Source: Mycolicibacterium frederiksbergense (GTDB lineage Bacteria > Actinomycetota > Actinomycetes > Mycobacteriales > Mycobacteriaceae). Taken from it: DNA of 64,000 nt. The DNA lies in assembly GCF_029893345.1 (NCBI RefSeq), contig NZ_JARXVE010000002.1, forward strand, positions 682,001 through 746,000. Reading direction: 5' to 3'. The stretch's first letter is position 1. Every line of letters starts with the position of its first letter. The notes under the pieces are model-generated. The model was not told the origin of the DNA. It was given only the letters and a program-made list of their open reading frames with translations, and ran no database searches. This document shows positions 48,314-60,064 of this stretch, one piece after another. A program made the position numbers and the translations under genes.

Positions 48314-48981
48314 CCGTCATCCTGCTGCGGCACGGCCGCTCGACCTCCAACACCGCGCACACCCTGGCCGGCCGGAGCGAGGGAATCGACCTCGATGAAC
48401 ATGGCGCCGAGCAAGCTGCCGGTCTGGTGGCCCGGATCGGCGAATTGCCGGTGGCCGCGATCGTGCACTCGCCGCTGTTGCGTTGTGAGCGCACGGTGGC
48501 ACCGCTGGCCGAGGCGCTGGCGGTGGAGCCGATCGTCGATCACCGGCTCACCGAGGTGGACTACGGCAGCTGGACCGGCCGCGCCATCGGCGATCTGGTC
48601 AAGGAACCGCTGTGGGCGGTGGTGCAGCAGCAGCCCAGTGCCGCGGTGTTCCCCGACGGTGAGGGGCTGGCCCAGGTGCAGGCCCGGGCAGTCGCGGCGG
48701 TGCGGGAGCGGGACCGTGCGCTTGCCGAGCAGTACGGTGCCGACGTGCTCTGGGTGGCCTGCACGCACGGCGATGTGATCAAGGCGGTGCTGGCCGATGC
48801 GCTGGGTGTGCACCTGGACGGTTTCCAGCGCATCACCGCCGATCCGGCGTCGATGAGCGTGATCCGTTACACCGAGGTGCGGCCGTTCGTGATGCACGTC
48901 AACCACACCGGCGCGCAACTGAGCGCCGGATTGGCCGCCAAACCCGCCACCGACGCCGTGGTGGGTGGGTCCACCAACTGA
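48310..48981 (+). CDS. Histidine-phosphatase-family protein (MSMEG_4193/Rv2135c type)
   Basis: A 223-residue phosphoglycerate-mutase-fold protein. The RHG motif with the phosphorylated His is LLRHGRSTSN at the N-terminus, and the second catalytic His lies in VACTHGDVIKAVLADAL. HSPLLRCERT and EVDYGSWTGR are family blocks. The group named after MSMEG_4193 is a probable phosphomutase or phosphatase found beside the next two genes and mshC in many actinobacteria. Substrate unknown. Confidence 0.88.
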   Translation: MTVILLRHGRSTSNTAHTLAGRSEGIDLDEHGAEQAAGLVARIGELPVAAIVHSPLLRCERTVAPLAEALAVEPIVDHRLTEVDYGSWTGRAIGDLVKEPLWAVVQQQPSAAVFPDGEGLAQVQARAVAAVRERDRALAEQYGADVLWVACTHGDVIKAVLADALGVHLDGFQRITADPASMSVIRYTEVRPFVMHVNHTGAQLSAGLAAKPATDAVVGGSTN

Positions 48982-49016
48982 CCCGGGGTGCCGGTACCGG
49001 TATTTTGGAAAGTGCC

Positions 49017-49607
49017 ATGGCCCGCGCAATTCATGTCTTCCGCACTCCCGACCGCTTCGTGGCCGGGACTGTCGGCCAACCCGGTAACCGGACCTTCTAC
49101 CTGCAGGCTGTCCACGACAAGCGGGTGATCTCGGTTGTGTTGGAGAAGCAGCAGGTCGCGGTGCTGGCCGAACGGGTCGCCGCCCTGCTCACCGAGATCA
49201 ACCGCCGGTTCGGCACGCCGATCCCGCCCGACACCGGCGAGGTGAGTGATCTGCTGCCGCTGATCACCCCGGTCGACGCCGAGTTCCGGGTCGGGACGAT
49301 GGGGCTGGGCTGGGATTCGGAAGCTCAGACGGTGGTGGTGGAACTGCTCGCGGTCTCCGACGGCGAGTTCGACGCCTCCGTGGTGCTCGACGACGCCGAG
49401 GAGGGGCCGGATGCGGTGCGGGTGTTCTTGACCCCGGAGTCGGCCCGTGAGTTCGCCACCCGCTCCAACCGTGTCATCTCGGCCGGACGGCCACCGTGCC
49501 CGCTGTGCGATGAGCCGCTGGACCCCGAAGGCCATATCTGTGTGCGCACCAACGGCTACCGGCGCGGCGAGGCGGCCGCCGGGTCCGAAGATGACGCCGA
49601 CAGCTAG
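49017..49607 (+). CDS. DUF3090-family protein
   Basis: A 196-residue protein, counterpart of Rv2134c. It begins MARAIHVFRTPDRFVAGTVGQPG and ends with a small zinc-ribbon-like motif CPLCDEPLDPEGHIC near residues 160-175. No catalytic motif is recognised. ATG 49017 follows GGAAAG. It travels with the phosphatase before it and the kinase-like protein after it; the two overlap by 17 nt here. Function unknown. Confidence 0.85.
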   Translation: MARAIHVFRTPDRFVAGTVGQPGNRTFYLQAVHDKRVISVVLEKQQVAVLAERVAALLTEINRRFGTPIPPDTGEVSDLLPLITPVDAEFRVGTMGLGWDSEAQTVVVELLAVSDGEFDASVVLDDAEEGPDAVRVFLTPESAREFATRSNRVISAGRPPCPLCDEPLDPEGHICVRTNGYRRGEAAAGSEDDADS

Positions 49608-50415
49608 CGGCGGCCCCGACAACAGCGAGGTACTGGCCGACGGTGAGTTGACGGTGATCGGCCGGATCCGGTCGGCCAGCAACGCTACCTTCCTGTGCGA
49701 GGCCAACTTTGGTGATCGTCAGGTGCACTGTGTGTACAAGCCGGTGCGCGGTGAGGCGCCGCTGTGGGACTTTCCCGATGGCACATTGGCCGGCCGCGAG
49801 CAGGCTGCCTACCTGGTCTCAGCCGCCCTGGGCTGGAACGTCGTGCCCTACACCATCATTCGTGACGGCCCTGCCGGGCCGGGAATGGTGCAGCAGTGGG
49901 TCGATCAGCCCGGTGATGAGGACGGCAAGCGGCCCGACTCCGGCCCGGATCTGGTGGACCTGCTGCCTGCCGGGCATATTCCGCCCGGTTTCCTACCGAT
50001 CCTGCAGGCCTACGACTATGCCGGCGACGAGGTGACGTTGGTGCACGCCGACGACCCGCGGTTGTTCCGGATGGCGGTGTTCGACGTGCTGATCAATAAC
50101 GCCGACCGTAAGGGCGGGCACATCCTGGCCGGGGTCGACGGACAGGTCTACGGCGTCGACCACGGGGTCAGCCTGCACGTCGAGGACAAGCTGCGCACCG
50201 TGTTGTGGGGCTGGGCGGGCAAGCCCGTGGACGGCGAGACTCTTGCCGGAGTCACCGCGCTGTGGGACGGCTTCGGTGAGCTGGCCGAGCAACTGTGCGG
50301 CCAGCTCACCGACCGGGAGATCGGCGCGTTGCGGTCCAGGATCGGTGGGTTGCTGGACAATCCGGTGATGCCGACGCCGGATCGGCACCGGCCGATCCCG
50401 TGGCCCGCGTTCTGA
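49591..50415 (+). CDS. SCO1664-family protein with PI3/4-kinase-like fold
   Basis: A 274-residue protein, counterpart of Rv2133c. It has a kinase-like layout: LTVIGRIRSASNATFLCEA and VYKPVRGEAPLWDFP (probable nucleotide-binding Lys), FRMAVFDVLINNADRKGGHIL (NNADRK catalytic-loop-like motif) and YGVDHGVSLHVEDKLRTVLWGW (DHG metal-like motif). Substrate unknown. Its position between DUF3090 and cysQ-mshC suggests a link to thiol metabolism, but this is only context. Confidence 0.85.
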   Translation: MTPTASGGPDNSEVLADGELTVIGRIRSASNATFLCEANFGDRQVHCVYKPVRGEAPLWDFPDGTLAGREQAAYLVSAALGWNVVPYTIIRDGPAGPGMVQQWVDQPGDEDGKRPDSGPDLVDLLPAGHIPPGFLPILQAYDYAGDEVTLVHADDPRLFRMAVFDVLINNADRKGGHILAGVDGQVYGVDHGVSLHVEDKLRTVLWGWAGKPVDGETLAGVTALWDGFGELAEQLCGQLTDREIGALRSRIGGLLDNPVMPTPDRHRPIPWPAF

Positions 50416-50418
50416 CGC

Positions 50419-50826
50419 CTACTTCTTTCGGCCGAGGCCCTCGAACAGGTTCCAGGATTGGCTGTGCTGGGTCACATGCAGGTAGTACGCGTAGTTGGCG
50501 GTGGTCATCGCGATGGCAGCCAGGCCGATCCCGGCGCCGCGGAACATGCCGTCGGGCACGTTCAACACGGCCAGGATCACCGACGCCGCCACTTCGATGC
50601 CCAACAGGGTCAATCCCTTGCGCCACATGCCTTTGACGAAGAAGTAGATCGGGCCGAAAAAGAAGGCCAGAAAGTTCGAGGCGATCTGGAATCTGGCGCC
50701 GAATGGCAGCGCCTTGTAGGCGGCCTTGGCCTCCGGCGTGGAGTTGGGCAGTCCGTAGGCCGTGAAGAAATCGAACCGTTTCTGCCACGACGGGGACAGT
50801 GAGACGGGTGGGGTTTGCTCGGTCAC
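50419..50826 (-). CDS. DUF2628-family small membrane protein
   Basis: A 135-residue protein: a soluble N-terminal part (SPSWQKRFDFFTAYGLPNST), then membrane helices including FLAFFFGPIYFFVKGMWRKGL, the DUF2628 hallmark, and two more. Function unknown. GTG 50826 is chosen, since the longer frame upstream runs into the cysQ promoter region. Its stop lies three bases from the stop of the converging SCO1664-family gene. Confidence 0.78.
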   Translation of the reverse strand: MTEQTPPVSLSPSWQKRFDFFTAYGLPNSTPEAKAAYKALPFGARFQIASNFLAFFFGPIYFFVKGMWRKGLTLLGIEVAASVILAVLNVPDGMFRGAGIGLAAIAMTTANYAYYLHVTQHSQSWNLFEGLGRKK

Positions 50827-50936
50827 CGGACGGATCTTAGCGGTGGCGGCGATGCGGGTTTGCCAGCTGATCGGCGCGCCCGCCGTACGGCAACCCCGAT
50901 TCGGCGCCGGCTTCGCCCACCGCCGATACTGACTCG

Positions 50937-51698
50937 ATGCACTCGACCGACGCCGACCTGGCTGCAGCAGTGGCCAAGGAGGCCGGCGAGCTGTTGCTGG
51001 CCGTGCGCGAGGAGGTCGGCTTCCACGACCCCTACTACCTCGGCGACGAGGGGGACCGGCGGTCCAACGCACTGATCCTGGACCGCCTGGCCCAGGCCCG
51101 TCCCGGTGATTCGGTGCTCAGCGAGGAGGCGGTCGACGACCTGTCCCGGGTCAACGCCGATCGGGTCTGGATCGTCGACCCGGTGGACGGCACCCACGAG
51201 TTCTCGCTGCCCGGCCGTCAGGACTGGGCGGTGCATATCGCGCTGTGGCAACGCTCGGTGGGTGCTGCGGGCGGTCTGTCGGATGCGGTGGTGGCCCTGC
51301 CGGCCCGCGGGGAGGTGTACCGCAGCGACACGGTCGGCCCGCCCGAGCCGCGGCGTGCCGGGCCGCTGCTGATCACCGCGAGCTCGAATCGCCCTCCGGC
51401 GGTGCTGTGGCGTATGCGCGATCAGCTTGATTTCCGGTTGGTGCGCATCGGCTCGGCGGGCGCCAAGGCGATGGCCGTCGTGCGCGGTGACGTCGACGCG
51501 TACATCCACGCCGGCGGCCAGTGGGAGTGGGATTCGGCGGCGCCCGCGGGTGTGGTGCTGGCGGCCGGCCTGCATGCGTCTCGGCTGGACGGCTCAGAGC
51601 TGCGCTACAACCGTGCCGACCCCTATCTGCCGGACTTCGTCATGTGCCGGAAGGAGCTGGCACCGATGTTGCTGGAGGCGATCGGAGCAGCGCAATGA
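50937..51698 (+). CDS. cysQ: 3'-phosphoadenosine 5'-phosphate phosphatase CysQ
   Basis: A 253-residue member of the FIG (IMPase/FBPase) superfamily. Metal-site motifs are [21 protein letters not shown] and [16 protein letters not shown]. In M. tuberculosis CysQ (Rv2131c) hydrolyses PAP from sulfate assimilation and also shows inositol- and fructose-bisphosphatase activity. It stands upstream of mshC, whose substrate is cysteine, but a 128-nt gap with its own -10 element separates them. Confidence 0.92.
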   Translation: MHSTDADLAAAVAKEAGELLLAVREEVGFHDPYYLGDEGDRRSNALILDRLAQARPGDSVLSEEAVDDLSRVNADRVWIVDPVDGTHEFSLPGRQDWAVHIALWQRSVGAAGGLSDAVVALPARGEVYRSDTVGPPEPRRAGPLLITASSNRPPAVLWRMRDQLDFRLVRIGSAGAKAMAVVRGDVDAYIHAGGQWEWDSAAPAGVVLAAGLHASRLDGSELRYNRADPYLPDFVMCRKELAPMLLEAIGAAQ

Positions 51699-51813
51699 CA
51701 GGCCCGGACGGACCTTGCGGCGGCGATTCGGGAATGGATTCGTCGGTGGCGTTGTCTGACTTGCTGAACTGTGCGGGAACCGACCGGCGGGAGGCCGTCC
51801 TGAGCGAGCACCT

Positions 51814-51819
51814 TAGAGT
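51814..51819 (+). promoter_or_regulatory. -10 element (TAGAGT) for leaderless mshC
   Basis: TAGAGT ends seven bases before ATG 51827. No ribosome-binding site is present, so a leaderless mRNA is likely. It supports ATG 51827 over the longer frame running back into cysQ. Confidence 0.55.
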
Positions 51820-51826
51820 CGAAGCC

Positions 51827-53065
51827 ATGCAATCTTGGTCGGCGCCGTCCATCCCGGTGCTGCCGGGGCGTGGTCCGCAGCTGCGGCTGTACGACAGCGC
51901 CGATCGGCAGGTACGTCCGGTCACACCGGGGCCGAAAGCCACCATGTATGTGTGCGGCATCACCCCGTACGACGCCACTCACCTGGGCCACGCCGCCACC
52001 TATCTGACCTTCGATCTGGTGTACCGGCAGTGGCTGGACGCCGGGCACACCGTGCATTACGTGCAGAACGTCACCGATGTCGACGATCCGCTGTTCGAGC
52101 GGGCCGACCGCGACGGTGTCGACTGGCGTGAACTCGGCGACCGCGAGACTCAGCTGTTCCGCGAGGACATGACCGCGCTGCGGGTGCTGCCCCCGCAGGA
52201 CTACGTGGCCGCCACCGACGCGATCGCCGAGGTGATCGAACTGGTGGAGAAGATGCTGGCCTCGGGTGCGGCCTACGTGGTCGATGACGCCGAACACCCC
52301 GACGTGTATTACCGAGCCGACGCCACCGTCCAGTTCGGTTACGAGTCCGGGTACGACCGCGAGACCATGCTGCGGCTGTTCGCCGAGCGCGGCGGAGACC
52401 CCGACCGGGCCGGTAAGGGCGACGAGCTCGACGCGTTGCTGTGGCTCGCGGAGCGCCCAGGCGAGCCCAGTTGGCCCTCGCCGTTCGGACCGGGCCGGCC
52501 GGGCTGGCATGTGGAGTGCTCGGCCATCGCGCTCAGCCGCATCGGCACCGGCCTCGACATTCAGGGCGGTGGCAGCGATCTGATCTTCCCGCACCACGAG
52601 TTCTCCGCCGCCCACGCCGAATCGGTCACGGCGCAGCGTCGATTCGCCCGCCACTACGTGCACGGCGGGATGATCGGCTGGGACGGGCACAAGATGAGCA
52701 AGAGCCGCGGCAACCTGGTGCTGGTGTCGCGGTTGCGGGCACAGGGTGTCGATCCGTCGGCGGTGCGGCTCGGATTGTTCGCTGGTCACTATCGCAGCGA
52801 CCGGTTCTGGAGTGACGCGGTGCTCGACGAGGCCAACGCCCGGCTGCAGCACTGGCGCAACGCCACCGCGCTGCCCGCCGGGCCGGACGCCACCGATGTG
52901 CTGGCCCGGGTGCGGCAATACCTCGCCGACGACCTGAATACCCCGAAAGCGCTTGCCGCACTGGACGGTTGGTGTACCGATGCGCTGTCTTACGGCGGGC
53001 ATGACACCGATTCGCCACGGCTGGTCGCCGACTTGGTGGACGCGCTGCTCGGAGTTGTGCTCTAG
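51827..53065 (+). CDS. mshC: Cysteine:1D-myo-inosityl 2-amino-2-deoxy-alpha-D-glucopyranoside ligase MshC
   Basis: A 412-residue cysteinyl-tRNA-synthetase-like ligase that joins cysteine to GlcN-Ins in mycothiol synthesis. The HIGH motif appears as THLGHA, the zinc site as [21 protein letters not shown] and [10 protein letters not shown], and the KMSKS loop is intact. It is shorter than CysRS because the tRNA anticodon-binding domain is missing. M. tuberculosis MshC has 414 residues. Confidence 0.97.
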   Translation: MQSWSAPSIPVLPGRGPQLRLYDSADRQVRPVTPGPKATMYVCGITPYDATHLGHAATYLTFDLVYRQWLDAGHTVHYVQNVTDVDDPLFERADRDGVDWRELGDRETQLFREDMTALRVLPPQDYVAATDAIAEVIELVEKMLASGAAYVVDDAEHPDVYYRADATVQFGYESGYDRETMLRLFAERGGDPDRAGKGDELDALLWLAERPGEPSWPSPFGPGRPGWHVECSAIALSRIGTGLDIQGGGSDLIFPHHEFSAAHAESVTAQRRFARHYVHGGMIGWDGHKMSKSRGNLVLVSRLRAQGVDPSAVRLGLFAGHYRSDRFWSDAVLDEANARLQHWRNATALPAGPDATDVLARVRQYLADDLNTPKALAALDGWCTDALSYGGHDTDSPRLVADLVDALLGVVL

Positions 53066-53092
53066 GACCTCGTGGACTGTGCCCCGGTGGAG

Positions 53093-53098
53093 TAGCTT
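53093..53098 (+). promoter_or_regulatory. -10 element (TAGCTT) for the leaderless SDR gene
   Basis: TAGCTT is separated by seven bases from ATG 53106 and no Shine-Dalgarno sequence is visible. A leaderless transcript is predicted. Confidence 0.5.
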
Positions 53099-53105
53099 GC
53101 GACAC

Positions 53106-53984
53106 ATGGGTTCTGTGAACGGGAAAGTCGTCTTCATCACCGGCGGTGCGCGCGGCATCGGCGCCGAGGTGGCCCGCCGGCTACGGCGCAGGGGCGCCAA
53201 GCTGGTGCTCACCGACCTCGACGAGGCTCCGCTGAGCGCGCTGTCCGCCGAACTCGGCGAGGAGCACGTGCTGACCGCGTTGGCCGACGTGCGCGATCTG
53301 GCCGCCATGCAGAAGGCCGCCGATGCCGCTGTCGAGCGGTTCGGCGGCATCGACATCGTGCTGGCCAACGCCGGTATCGCCAGTTTCGGCTCCGTCGCCC
53401 AGGTCGACCCCGAGGCGTTCAAGCGGGTCGTCGACATCAATGTGGTCGGGGTGTTCAACACCGTGCGCGCCACACTGCCGGCCATCATCGAGCGCCGCGG
53501 ATACGTACTGGTGGTGTCCTCGCTGGCGGCGTTCACCTCGGCGCCGGGCCTGGCCGCGTATCACGCCTCCAAGGCCGGGGCCGAGTACTTCGCCAACACA
53601 CTGCGCCTGGAGGTGGCCCACCTTGGCGTCGATGTCGGCACGGCACACATGAGCTGGATCGACACCCCGCTGGTGCAGGACGCCAAATCGGATTTGTCGG
53701 CGTTCCGGGAGATGCTGTCCAAGCTGCCGCCGCCGCTGAACCGGACCACCACCGTCGATGCCTGCGGCGCGGCGTTCGTCAAGGGCATCGAGGGGCGCAA
53801 GAAGCACATCTACTCCCCGGAATGGGTCGGCGTGTTCCGCTGGATCCGGCCGTTCGTCACCACTCCGTTGGCGGAGCGCGACGTCCGCAGGTTCACCCCG
53901 ACGCTGCTACCCAAACTCGACGCCGAGGCCGCCGCGCTGGGTCGATCCACCAGCGCCCGCATCGAGGCGTTGGAGAAGCCATGA
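53106..53984 (+). CDS. Short-chain dehydrogenase/reductase (Rv2129c-like)
   Basis: A 292-residue classical SDR. The cofactor loop is TGGARGIG with LTDLDE after beta-2 (favouring NAD), NAG at the LANAGIASFG block, and the catalytic Ser and YxxxK in VVSSLAAFTSAPGLAAYHASK. A longer C-terminal part (HIYSPEWVGVFRWIRPFVTTPLAERDVRRF) is typical of the mycobacterial group with Rv2129c. Substrate unknown. Confidence 0.9.
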   Translation: MGSVNGKVVFITGGARGIGAEVARRLRRRGAKLVLTDLDEAPLSALSAELGEEHVLTALADVRDLAAMQKAADAAVERFGGIDIVLANAGIASFGSVAQVDPEAFKRVVDINVVGVFNTVRATLPAIIERRGYVLVVSSLAAFTSAPGLAAYHASKAGAEYFANTLRLEVAHLGVDVGTAHMSWIDTPLVQDAKSDLSAFREMLSKLPPPLNRTTTVDACGAAFVKGIEGRKKHIYSPEWVGVFRWIRPFVTTPLAERDVRRFTPTLLPKLDAEAAALGRSTSARIEALEKP

Positions 53985-54021
53985 GGCGCAGCACCGCGGT
54001 GTTCGGGTGGCCCCGCCGGGT

Positions 54022-54900
54022 TTAGCGACCGCGGCGCCGCAGGTAACGCTCAAATTCGGCAGCCAGCGCATCGCCGTCGATCTTGCCGAGCGCCTCGTTC
54101 ATGTCGACTTCGGCGTCACCGCGCTGCTCCAATGAGGCGACGTACTCGGCGATCTCCTCATCCTCGGCGGTCATCTCGGTGACCGCCTGCTCCCATTCCT
54201 CGGCGGCCGTGGGCAGATCGGCCAACGGCACCTCGACGTCGAGCACATCCTCGACCCGGCGCAGCAGGGCCACGGTCGCCTTCGGGCTGGGGGGCTGTGA
54301 GACGTAGTGCGGAACCGCCGCCCAGAACGTCACGGCGGGTATGCCCGCCTGCACGCAGGCGTCCTGGAACACCCCGGCGATGCCGGTCGGGCCTTCGTAA
54401 CGGGTCTCTTCCAGGCCGAAGAATTTCGCCGACTCGGCCGAGTACGCCGCGCCCGACACCGGCACGGGCCGGGTGTGCGGGGTGTCGGCCAGCAGGGCGC
54501 CCAGGATCACCACCGTCTGCACATTGAGCTTGTCGGCGATGGCGAGCAACTCGGCGCAGAAGGTGCGCCAGCGCATGTTGGGCTCCACCCCGTGCATCAA
54601 CACCACGTCGCGGTTGCTGCCCGGGGGACGGCAGTGTGAGATCTGCATCGACGGCCACACCACCTCGCGGGTGACGCCGTCGACCTGGCGGATCACCGGG
54701 CGGTTCACCTGGTAGTCGTAGTACGACTCATCGTCGATCTCGACGATCGGCTGGGCCTCCCAGATCGCATCCAGGTGGTCCAGCGCGTCACTGGCCGCGT
54801 CGCCGGCATCATTCCAGCCCTCGAAGGCGGCCACGACGATGGCGTCCTTCAGTTCGGGCAGGTTGATGCGCCGGCCAGCGTTCGGATACGACGGTGTCAC
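54022..54900 (-). CDS. PAC2-family protein (Rv2125-like)
   Basis: A 292-residue PAC2-domain protein, the same length as Rv2125. Landmarks are VVAAFEGWNDAGDAASDAL, ISHCRPPGSNRDVVLMHGVEPNMRW, LGALLADTPHTRPVPV and TFWAAVPHYVSQPPSPKAT. PAC2 proteins are proteasome-assembly-chaperone-like; in bacteria the role is unclear. An acidic helical tail (EMTAEDEEIAEYVASLEQRGD) ends it. GTG 54900 lies six bases after TACCCT on the minus strand (54912-54907), so the transcript is probably leaderless. Its divergent neighbour would normally be metH. Confidence 0.9.
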   Translation of the reverse strand: MTPSYPNAGRRINLPELKDAIVVAAFEGWNDAGDAASDALDHLDAIWEAQPIVEIDDESYYDYQVNRPVIRQVDGVTREVVWPSMQISHCRPPGSNRDVVLMHGVEPNMRWRTFCAELLAIADKLNVQTVVILGALLADTPHTRPVPVSGAAYSAESAKFFGLEETRYEGPTGIAGVFQDACVQAGIPAVTFWAAVPHYVSQPPSPKATVALLRRVEDVLDVEVPLADLPTAAEEWEQAVTEMTAEDEEIAEYVASLEQRGDAEVDMNEALGKIDGDALAAEFERYLRRRGR

Positions 54901-54956
54901 ACAGTCAGGGTAAGCCCTGCGTGGTGCCGAGGAGCCGCCGCGCGCGGAGCCGGTTT

Positions 54957-55016
54957 TCTTCTGATGAGCCGCTTGCGCGAAGAACAAAGTCTTCTGATGA
55001 GCCGCTTGCGCGAAGA
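54957..55016 (+). repeat. Tandem repeat (33-bp period) before the metH remnant
   Basis: Two copies, starting at 54957 and 54990, are identical over 27 bp and repeat with an exact 33-bp (11-codon) period. In the plus-strand frame they encode (L)MSRLREEQSL and MSRLREEPHSW and run without a stop into the metH remnant. The core also occurs at 48284-48309. Confidence 0.85.
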
Positions 55017-55047
55017 GCCGCATTCCTGGGCGGATTACCCTGTTAAA

Positions 55048-55265
55048 GTGACTGCCGCTGACGATCGCGCGTACGACACCGATCTGCTTGACGTTTTGGC
55101 GCAGCGGGTCCTGGTAGGCGGCGGCATCGTCGAGACGAAATACGTTCGGCTGCAATCTGGTTAGCCTTCGTGACCACGACATTGCCGACACGATCCGCGA
55201 GCCGTCGCCCAAGGGCACGCATCGCCAACCGGGTTGGGTCGATCGCAGTGATGAGTTGGGCGTCC
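55048..55265 (+). pseudogene. metH: Decayed 5' remnant of the native actinobacterial metH
   Basis: GTG 55048 opens VTAADDRAYDTDLLDVLAQR followed by VLVGGG, matching the N-terminus of M. tuberculosis MetH (MTAADKHLYDTDLLDVLSQR, from memory). About 50 codons then appear deleted in frame, resuming at IVET. One extra A near 55139 shifts the frame and leads to TAG at 55162-55164. Read one frame over, [20 protein letters not shown] (from about 55139) matches M. tuberculosis NTFGCNLSNLGDYDIADRIR. Further shifts recover KGT, IANRV and DELG up to about 55260. The fragment lies where metH belongs, divergent from the PAC2 gene. It cannot make a functional enzyme. Right boundary approximate. Confidence 0.85.
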
Positions 55266-55287
55266 AAACGTCGATCGGGGGACGACG

Positions 55288-55293
55288 TAGACT
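55288..55293 (+). promoter_or_regulatory. -10 element (TAGACT) ahead of the riboswitch
   Basis: TAGACT fits TANNNT. A start six to seven bases downstream (55299-55300) coincides with the first paired base of the riboswitch P1 stem, so the transcript would begin with the aptamer. No clear -35 is seen. Confidence 0.5.
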
Positions 55294-55298
55294 TTTCT

Positions 55299-55392
55299 GG
55301 TCGAGAGGCGTTGCAACGGTTTCTGGGGGGTCTGGTCTTCTCCGGTTTCCGCCACGCTCGGCAGAGTCAAGGACGCCTTCCGCTAAGGAAGG
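55299..55392 (+). promoter_or_regulatory. S-adenosylhomocysteine (SAH) riboswitch controlling metH
   Basis: The leader has the H-type pseudoknot layout of the SAH riboswitch. P1 pairs GTCGAG (55300-55305) with CTCGGC (55357-55362). The pseudoknot pairs AGGCGT (55306-55311) with ACGCCT (55373-55378). The conserved segments CGAGAGGCGTTGCAACGG and GCCACGCTCGG closely resemble the family's conserved CGAGGAGCGYUGCAA and GCCAGGCUCG blocks as I remember them. The family is known upstream of ahcY, metH and metF. The 3' pseudoknot strand overlaps CCTTCC (55376-55381), which can pair with the ribosome-binding site GGAAGG (55387-55392); SAH binding would free the site and turn translation on. Confidence 0.85.
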
Positions 55393-55399
55393 AACGCGC

Positions 55400-59164
<3,765 letters not shown>

Positions 59165-59180
59165 CCGAGCCGAAACCCGG

Positions 59181-59205
59181 TGCGCCCGAACGGTTCACGG
59201 GCGCA
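59181..59205 (+). terminator. Hairpin after metH
   Basis: TGCGCCCG (59181-59188) pairs perfectly with CGGGCGCA (59198-59205) around a 9-nt loop, 17 bases after the metH stop. There is no T tract. It lies between convergent genes and may serve as a terminator. Confidence 0.5.
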
Positions 59206-59221
59206 TCCAGGTCTAGCGGTC

Positions 59222-60019
59222 TTAGCTGAACAGGCCCCGGTTGCGGGCTGCCCACTGTGCCATCGATTCGGCCGGTGTGCCCGTCAGCCGCTCGACGTTG
59301 TCGTTGGCGGCCTGGTGTTCCGGATCGCCCTCGAAGAGGTCGAGATACCAGTGCGCGCCGTCGCCCATCACGGGGCGTAGCAGCTCTTCGGCCTCGGCGC
59401 GGCTGCACCGCTGCATCTCGACGGGTGTGCCGATGCCTGCGCCGATCTGGCGGGCGATATCGGCGCGTGACAACGCAACCGGGCCGGTGAGCTCGTACAT
59501 TGCGCCGAGATGGGCATCCGTCGGCGCCGTCAACAGGTGAGCTGCAACCCGGGCGATGTCATCCATCGACACCGGCGACTGGACGTACTCCGGATTGACG
59601 TCGCGGACCGTGCCGGTTTTGATCTGCGGGGCCCACATCGCGAAGTTCTCGCAGAACTCACCGGGTCCGAGCTGGGTGTGCGCCAGTCCGGAGGCGGTGA
59701 CCGCATCGGCGTGCTCCGCCCAGTGCGCACCGCCGGACAGCGCCACCACGTACTGCACACCCGCCTGCACCATCAGCTCGAGCGTGGGCCTGATGGTCGC
59801 GGGGAACGGGGCCAGATACACACGGTCGACGCCCTCCAACGCTGCAGGCAGTGTGTCCGGTTTTCCCAGGTAGCCGGTGATCGCTGTCACAGATGCCGGC
59901 AGTGCAGCCTTTGCCGGGTTTGTGGTCAATGCGCGGATGTCGTGGCCGCCCAACGTGATCAGATGATCCACGACTCGCCTGCCGATGTTTCCTGTGGCTC
60001 CCGTCACCAAAACCGTCAT
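59222..60019 (-). CDS. NmrA-like NAD(P)-binding protein (atypical SDR)
   Basis: A 265-residue atypical SDR beginning with the cofactor loop VTGATGNIGRRVVDHL. It has VALSGGAHWAEHADAV and PGEFCENFAMWAP, like NmrA/quinone-oxidoreductase-type proteins, and no YxxxK motif in the classical place. These may be redox sensors or reductases; substrate unknown. ATG 60019 lies six bases after TAGCGT on the minus strand (60031-60026), so leaderless. It separates metH from the HAD gene and may have come in with metH or independently. Confidence 0.82.
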   Translation of the reverse strand: MTVLVTGATGNIGRRVVDHLITLGGHDIRALTTNPAKAALPASVTAITGYLGKPDTLPAALEGVDRVYLAPFPATIRPTLELMVQAGVQYVVALSGGAHWAEHADAVTASGLAHTQLGPGEFCENFAMWAPQIKTGTVRDVNPEYVQSPVSMDDIARVAAHLLTAPTDAHLGAMYELTGPVALSRADIARQIGAGIGTPVEMQRCSRAEAEELLRPVMGDGAHWYLDLFEGDPEHQAANDNVERLTGTPAESMAQWAARNRGLFS

Positions 60020-60064
60020 GCACCCACGCTATCGATGGGGGCTGACAATGCGAGAATGGCTGTC

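Noticed and set aside
53981..54025. A 14-codon frame (MRRSTAVFGWPRRV) overlapping the SDR stop
   Set aside because: Too short, with no supporting ribosome-binding site or conservation evidence; likely chance.
55124..55290. Minus-strand frame ([21 protein letters not shown]) first taken for an inserted foreign fragment between the metH stump and metH
   Set aside because: Plus-strand frames of the same bases match the native MetH homocysteine domain (NTFGCNL...DIADTIR...KGT...IANRV...DELG), so the minus-strand reading is the shadow of a decayed metH.
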